Shown one piece after another: positions 32,701 to 37,500 of a DNA stretch of 37,500 nucleotides. The DNA is from Mesostigma viride (lineage: Eukaryota; Streptophyta; Mesostigmatophyceae; Mesostigmatales; Mesostigmataceae). Under the pieces are notes generated by a model. The model was given only the letters and a program-made list of their open reading frames with translations, made no database searches and had not been told where the DNA came from. Location: assembly GCA_009746045.1 (NCBI GenBank), contig RPFO01000258.1, positions 42,501-80,000 of the forward strand, read 5' to 3'. Numbering within the stretch: position 1 is the first letter of the stretch; each line of letters starts with the position of its first letter. The translations under genes and the position numbers were made by a program.

Positions 32701-35700
32701 AGCTGGCGTCCACGCTACACGACAGTCTGGAAATGGCCATTGTGGAGGAGAACGGGGAGCGCGACATCGTTGTGACCACGCACGGGTTTGCGCTGGGCAT
32801 GCGGATGATGACGAGGGAGAATCTGTTGGGGCATATTTCACGGATCAATGATATCCTGGAGCAGATGGTAAGGGGCTCAGGGGTTGGGGTTGGGGTTGGC
32901 TTACGAGTTTTTTGAGGGTATGGTAGAGGGGGGGGGGGAAGATTGGAAGGGTATTTTGGGGACAGATGGGGATGCAGGAGCAGATGGTAGGGGGGTGGGT
33001 GGGATGGAAGGAGATCCTGGAAATTATGGTAAGACGGTGCGTGTGTGTAAGGGGTAAGGGAAGAAGGAGCAGATGGTTAAGAGGCTCAGGTGTTTAAGAA
33101 CTAGCTTATTTGAATCAATCCCTGGAATATGTATTTCCTTCCCCTGATCGCCGTGCATTCGCCCAACCGCTATGGTTGTTTCCCCCACGGGCACTTCTAT
33201 GGTTGTTTGCCCCACGGGCACTTGTAGCGTTATGGTTACACATGCACGTGTCCTTTGATTCGTCCGTCCTATTTCCTTTGTCACCTCAACCAACATGAAT
33301 TGATTTGTTGTGACACTGGCGGTCGATTGTTTGTATATGCTGGCCCTGCGCCCTGCTTGACTTCCCACCCAGTTGCTCACATAGCTATGCATGTTTCTTT
33401 AATGCGTCCAACCTTGCCCCCCTCGCTCCCCCCCACCAGTATGACGTCATTACTCGGTGGCGCGCCCAGCTGTCGGCCAACCTCCACCTGGAGACCTTCC
33501 AGGGCTGCCTCCTCTCCTTCTTTGCGCCGCTGCTGCTTCTGGGGCATGGATACCAGGAGGTGGTCAAGGTGTGTGCGCACTGCAGCGATCGGTACTCTGC
33601 TATGATGACCAGCTACATGGAAACAAGGGTGGTCAAGGGAATTGCGGTTTAGGCTCACACGGGATACCCCCAGGAGCTTGATCCTAGAACAGCCAGCCCC
33701 TCTAGTCTAGTGGCGCAGCGTGGGCGCACTGCTATGGTGACCTGCCCTATGGCTGCTAGAGGGATCCAAGGGCGCGCGCGGGTGGCCATGATTGTGCCGT
33801 ATGGAACCTCCAAATGCACGGGCTGCATGAATGAACGGCCGTGTACTTCATAGTGGCTCTTGTCACGCAGCCATATGCACCTGGAAAGCCTTCCAAGGCC
33901 AGCCTTGAAAGGCTTCCAGCGTGGCCAGGGGCATGTTGCTGGCGTGTGGAAGGAGCCAGCCAGTTGGCATGTATGGTGGGCTTGCAGGTGTGCGGGATAT
34001 GATTGGGTGGGTGGTTGTGCAGCGTGACGCGCGATAATGATGCATGATTTTCGTGGGTGTCCTTGTGCACTCGAATGATGGGATCATTGGGATGTGACCC
34101 TCTCATTGTGGGCGGTGGGTGGTGTGCACGCCTGAGTGAGCATACACTTCCGGCATTGCCGCCTTGTGACTCCCCCTTCCCCGCCCCTCCTTGTTGTGCC
34201 CTCCCTGCCGGTTCCCCCCTCCTCCCCCATTACTTCAAGCGCCATCTGCCCCCTTCAAAATAGGTTTTTTCCTGTCCGCCATGTAGCCCTCTTATACTGG
34301 CCTCCATCTGCTGTTTCCGCTTCTGGCTCTTCTCCGTCTCTTCCTCTTCCCCCCTGCCGCTTCTTGTTCCTATTCTCTTCTTTTCCCCCTCACCCCCCCT
34401 GCTTCTTTCCCTTCGCCGCCCTGCTGCCTCTCTTTTTCAGGAGAAGCTGGACAAGGCGGCGAGCGACCGCAGCCAGGCGTCGCTGCTGAGCGAGCTGCTC
34501 ATGGAGGACAGCGTGAAAGCAGCCGAGGCGGAGCGGCTGGCCAAGCAGGCGGAGCAGCGCAAGGCCAAGGAGAGGGAGGCCAAGGAGAGGAAGGTAGGGC
34601 ACACAAGTGGGAGGGGACGGAGAAGGGGGGCCAGAGGAGAAGGGCAGGCCGTAGGAGAGGGAGGCCAAGGAGAAGAAGGTATAGGCTACAATAAGAAGAA
34701 GGTAGGGCCAGGAGAGGGCTGTGTAAGAGAAGGCGGGTTGAGGATAGGGAGGGCAAGGAGTAGAAGGTAAAGTTGGTAGGAGAGAAAGTCCATGAGGCCA
34801 AGGGGAAGAGAAGCCAGGGAGAAGAAGGTACAGGCGATAGGAGAGGGAAGGCAAGGAGAAGAGGGAGAGTTTTGAAGCCTATGATGGCCTCCCATAACTC
34901 CCAAGCTATGGGAGGGAAGCACGTGAGGAAAGGATGTGCCAAGGAGAGGGAGGCACTGGAGAAGAAGTCACAGGCCATGGGAACTTGGAGTGAAGAAGGA
35001 GAAGGTATAGGCTGTAGCAACAGGGAGGAAGGGTGATAAGGTACAGGCCATAGGAAAAGGGAGTGGAGGAGGAGAAGGTATAGACCATGAGAGAGGGAAA
35101 GAAGGAGGAGAAGGTTGGTCAAGGGAAACGCGGAGGACGCAAGGGGGTGAAGGGAAGGAGAAGAAGGTGAAGCTAAAGAAGAGTGAAGCGAAAGGGACAA
35201 TGATTGGGAGGCAAAATAGGAGTGGAGGGGAGGCGACCGGAGATGGGTGCAAGGGTGAGGGCATGTCTTGTTATGTTAGTGAGGTGCAAAAGCGAAGGGG
35301 TGGGACATAAAGGGAAAGAAGGTGTGGGGAGGGGGCGGAGATTAGATTAAGGGCAGACGCAAGGACATGACATCTGTTTTTGTTTATTCATCTAGTCTGT
35401 AGTTTGTTTCATGTGCTTTGTTGCTGCTGCTGTTGTCGCCGATGCGGCATCTATTATAAGCATGGGCATTGTGCTTGACTCCACCCAATTGATGCTGGTC
35501 CCCTCACCCGCATATCTTGGTTGCCTCACTCCTGGCCCCCCTTCATTGCCTCTCCCTGCCCGCACAGCGCATGCAAGACATGGAGACCAAGCGGCTACAA
35601 GAGGAGCAGGAGCACCGGCGCAAGGAGCAGGAGCGGTTGAGGCAAGTGGTGACGTTGCAAGCAGTACGGTTGAGAGGATACCCCTGATTCCAGAATGGGT

Positions 35701-37500
35701 GGCTGAAGGGTTCAGGGTAGGAGGAGCACTGGCGCAAGCAGCAGGAACGGCCAAGGCAGTGATGGCTAAGAATACAGCAGAGGTAGAAGTATGCAGGAAA
35801 GAAAAAGAATGATGCAGGGTACCGTAGGCGTAACGGTGGATAGGAGAAAAGGTCGCATCGCGATGGTGGCCCCAGCGCTGGCGGCATCTCGGGAGAGTAA
35901 ACAGTTAATAGCTCCACTGTGGACTTTCCAGTTGGGCAGCATACAGGGCCGCACTCTGTAGCGTGTTCCCTTGGTACCCCGCATCCCATGTCGGCTTCGG
36001 TTTCGTTGTTGCCGAAAAAAAAAACGCCTGGTGCTGTCTGTTTCTCTGCGTGATCGTACGATGTGAAATATATCCGGTTCGGTGCGCTTGATGTGTTTCC
36101 TGTTTTTCGTACCGTATCAAGTTCGTCTTTGTTTGCAAGAATGGGGCCCTGGGCACCCACACCCAGTGTTCTCACGAACAGCAATTTGTTTGCACTTGCA
36201 CGCAGTCAAGTGCTTATTAATGAATTAATCGGGCACAGGTTTGTTTGTTCAGCGAGCGCGCATACCCTTCTCACTCAGGAATACGTGCTTGCCATTGGGC
36301 CCCTTCTCCCCCCACCCCCACCCCCACCCCCAGGCTGGAGGCGGAAGAGGCCCAGCGGCGGCTCAAGGAAGAGGAAGAGGTCGACGCGCTCGCGCAGAGG
36401 AGTGAGGCCCGGCTCATGCGGAACGAGGCTCTCCTGGCGTACGGTTCAACGTCCTCGGTGACAACCGGCTACGAGAGGGATGGCGCCAGCCGCGGGGCTG
36501 GTGGCCATGATCACAGGTATGACCACGAACGGGGGTTGTACGATCGCCAGTTTAATGACGAGGACGAGCTGATTGATCGCGCGTGGCCACAGCAGCGGGA
36601 CAGCTCATCGCTGGCGGACAACCCAGAGGCGACGTGGGAGGAGCTTCACGATGTCCACGAGGGGGCGAGCGCGGGCCGGTTCCACCAGCTTTACGATGAG
36701 ACGGCGCGAGAGGGCAAGGACGAGGCGAGGTGGGAGCGGGACCGGGAAAGGGAGTATGCGGATTCGACGGGGTCGGGGGTCGATGAGGATGAGTTTGGAG
36801 GGGGGCGAGGCCGGCCAAATATCCCCCGGGGGGCTAGTGGCAATAGCAGTGCGCAGCGGCCACAGACGCAAGCACCGGCTGCCTCATCTTATGCCGGGCA
36901 CCCGCGGCATGACCACCACCCAGGCCAGGGGACCGCCCAGCCCGCCGCCCACGTCATCGCCGCGGTGGATGCCGCGCTGGCCGATGTCCGTCTCGTGGGT
37001 GCTGGCAACCGGCACGGGTCCTCCGCCACACGGGGCAGTCAGGGAGGCCAAGCGGAAGGCCGGGGTGGGGCGGGGGCCGGGGCAGGGGGGGCCCCTGGGA
37101 AGGACTCGGGAGGCGAGGGCGGCAATCGTGGCCGGGGTAGGAATAGCCGCGGGGACGCCGCGGGCGCGGGCGCGGGCACGGGCGCGGGCGCGGGCACGGG
37201 CGCGGGCGCTGCAGCAACGGCCAGTGGGGGCCAGCGGGCGGGTTCGGGTCGGCGGCGGTCGGGCGAGGGTTCTCCTCCGCCCGCGCAGGGGAAGGGGGCA
37301 CGGGGGGGTGCCGCCAATGCCCCGAAGCAGGGGCAGGGGCAGGGGCAGGGCCAAGGGCAGGCACAGGGACAAGGGCAGGGACAGGGGCGGGGACGGCGCT
37401 CACAGGGTTCAGAGGCAGATCGAGCCGGCAACTGGCGGCAGCAGCCGCAAACATCTGCGGCGCCACCGCCTCCACCTTCACAGTCGGAGTCGTCGGCGGG
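25216..37500 (+). CDS. DUF627/DUF629 inactive ubiquitin C-terminal hydrolase-like protein, 3' end off window
   Basis: The exons are 25216-26025, 26840-28369, 30297-32867, 33440-33568, 34441-34593, 35568-35641 and 36334 to the window edge; all join in frame. The first exon resembles DUF627 (helical repeats, PMDPRED, EARIQVCKRLLLEEQK). The second has ELLK/VSFPEIKAW and then a C2H2 finger (C316, C319, H332, H337; CIHCDKMLPDLASLYNHTVAEH is 22 residues long), as in plant DUF629. Exons 4-6 match the plant segment before the hydrolase domain (EKLDKAASDRSQASLLSELL, then Glu/Lys coiled coil). Family members are about 1,600-1,700 aa and end in a UCH-like domain lacking active-site residues; that part is not in view. 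Here at least 2,145 aa are encoded, the excess being Gly/Ser/Ala-rich insertions. Role unknown. ATG 25219 or 25228 are alternative starts. Confidence 0.85.
26211..26345. repeat. (TC)n, (TATC)n and (CTATCT)n repeats in intron 1
   Basis: A pyrimidine-rich compound microsatellite in the 814-bp first intron of the DUF627/DUF629 gene, ending in CCCCGT units. Confidence 0.92.
26729..26755. repeat. (GT)n microsatellite in intron 1
   Basis: About 13 GT units, 85 bases before the exon 2 acceptor. Confidence 0.92.
26840..28369 (+). CDS. DUF627/DUF629 gene, exon 2
   Basis: 510 codons in phase 0. The acceptor ACCGAAG|GTCTCC is chosen because it gives ELLK|VSFPEIKAW, matching plant relatives. It lacks a good pyrimidine tract, so 26860 (CTGAG|ATCAAG) remains possible. 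Zinc finger near the start, Gly/Ser/Arg-rich insertion (about 27200-27950), then helices to LMAKQ and the donor CAG|GTGGGT. Confidence 0.82.
28370..28722. repeat. (GTGG)n array beginning at a 5' splice site
   Basis: Bases 28370-28588 are about 55 nearly pure GTGG units and the first is the exon 2 donor itself (CAG|GTGGGT). Degenerate GGTT/GGGGT sequence continues to 28722. The long GWVG frames are read-through artefacts. Confidence 0.97.
28923..28990. repeat. (GGGC)n repeat in intron 2
   Basis: About 15 GGGC units passing into GGGT and GGAT. It lies in the same intron as the GTGG array. Confidence 0.92.
29112..29778. mobile_element. 667-bp non-autonomous DNA transposon (MITE-like)
   Basis: Perfect 17-bp terminal inverted repeats, CACAGGTCGGACAAATA at 29112-29128 and its complement at 29762-29778. 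An exact 8-bp target duplication flanks them, GATAATTG at 29104-29111 and 29779-29786. Inside are direct 41-bp units marked by ATCTAGATTAATCTGA: four on the left (from 29227, 29268, 29309, 29350) and five on the right (29577, 29618, 29659, 29700, 29741). A very AT-rich core lies between. No coding capacity. An 8-bp duplication fits hAT, and also the KDZ and Novosib groups reported from algae; I cannot choose. It sits in an intron of the DUF627/DUF629 gene. Confidence 0.9.
30297..32867 (+). CDS. DUF627/DUF629 gene, exon 3
   Basis: 857 codons in phase 0. The acceptor is a NAGNAG site (TGTCAG|CAG|GCTCTG), so the exon begins QALELQ or ALELQ. LMAKQ|ALEL fits the plant family. Ordered segments (HREDFLKMLRWRSNLLW, LVDLLYEQPCHAVLSRFLP, FQALRTREAHRPLKEMDEMY, FVAFIKQLNAHESLVAAQRL) are separated by Gly/Ser/Ala-rich insertions. 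Donor ATG|GTAAGG. Confidence 0.85.
33170..33223. repeat. Two tandem 27-bp units in intron 3
   Basis: CTATGGTTGTTT followed by CCCCACGGGCACTT, twice, with one mismatch. Confidence 0.9.
33440..33568 (+). CDS. DUF627/DUF629 gene, exon 4
   Basis: Acceptor CCCACCAG|TATGAC and donor GTCAAG|GTGTGT, 43 codons in phase 0. YDVITRWRAQLSANL is followed by a hydrophobic stretch, FAPLLLLGHGYQEVVK. Confidence 0.88.
33881..33919. repeat. Imperfect hairpin in intron 4
   Basis: CTGGAAAGCCTTCCAAGGC faces GCCTTGAAAGGCTTCCAG across a short loop. No function assigned. Confidence 0.6.
34441..34593 (+). CDS. DUF627/DUF629 gene, exon 5
   Basis: A strong acceptor TCTTTTTCAG|GAG and donor AGGAAG|GTAGGG, 51 codons in phase 0. 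EKLDKAASDRSQASLL leads into a Lys/Glu-rich coiled coil. Confidence 0.9.
34575..35180 (+). repeat. Degenerate repeats of the exon 5 end and donor
   Basis: About ten imperfect copies of GGAGAAGAAGGTAYAGG-type sequence recur through the 974-bp intron after exon 5 (near 34582, 34672, 34697, 34757, 34825, 34995, 35035, 35075, 35110, 35155). They resemble the true exon/intron junction AAGGAGAGGAAG|GTAGGG. Confidence 0.65.
35568..35641 (+). CDS. DUF627/DUF629 gene, exon 6, with GC donor
   Basis: Acceptor CGCACAG|CGCATG and donor TTGAG|GCAAGT, 74 bases ending two bases into an Arg codon. It continues the coiled coil (METKRLQEEQEHRRKEQERL). A GT five bases further on would put the next exon into a frame that stops quickly. 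Confidence 0.85.
36334..37500 (+). CDS. DUF627/DUF629 gene, exon 7 (runs off the window)
   Basis: The acceptor follows a CCCCCA-rich pyrimidine tract (36308-36333). The exon completes the Arg codon and reads LEAEEAQRRLKEEEEVDAL, then an acidic/charged region. A Gly/Ala/Gln-rich tail follows, with GAGAGTGAG (about 37146-37212) and a GQ-repeat stretch (about 37327-37390). It stays open to the last base. Confidence 0.85.

Overview
The window is nuclear DNA of a eukaryote, most probably a green alga. The grounds are spliced genes with GT-AG introns, GC-rich coding exons carrying long Gly/Ala/Ser/Gln low-complexity insertions, an APE-type LINE, microsatellite-filled introns, and a large protein of the plant DUF627/DUF629 'inactive ubiquitin C-terminal hydrolase' type. 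Family assignments come from recalled sequence patterns; no alignment or search was run.

Layout: (1) 1-3364, two purine-rich tandem arrays: about 52 copies of a 56-bp minisatellite, then eleven copies of a 29/28-bp repeat. (2) 3365-5550, no convincing gene. (3) 5677-12022, a nested retrotransposon locus on the minus strand. A 5'-truncated LINE copy is broken up by a 212-bp SINE-like insert and by a near full-length 5.3-kb LINE. That LINE has an intact ORF1 and an ORF2 disabled by one stop and one frameshift. Three target-site duplications can be read directly. (4) 12023-13823, no gene; one more SINE-like copy. (5) 13824-14158, a GGA tract just beyond the stop codon of the next gene. (6) 14240-23739 minus, a six-exon SMP-30/gluconolactonase-like gene (about 341 aa). 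Its coding sequence is about 1 kb, while its five introns total about 8.5 kb and hold most of the microsatellites. (7) 23740-25215, the shared upstream region of two divergent genes. (8) 25216 to beyond 37500 plus, a seven-exon partial gene for a DUF627-DUF629-type protein (at least about 2,145 aa here). The expected C-terminal UCH-like domain would lie past the right edge.

Points of most interest: the nested LINE/SINE locus; a 667-bp DNA-transposon-like element (29112-29778) with 17-bp perfect inverted ends and an 8-bp target duplication; a GC-AG intron fixed by reading phase; a (GGTG)n array that starts at a 5' splice site; a duplicated exon 1 end inside intron 1 of the SMP-30 gene; and a higher-order repeat in the minisatellite. 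No prokaryotic operon, CRISPR array, tRNA or rRNA was seen.
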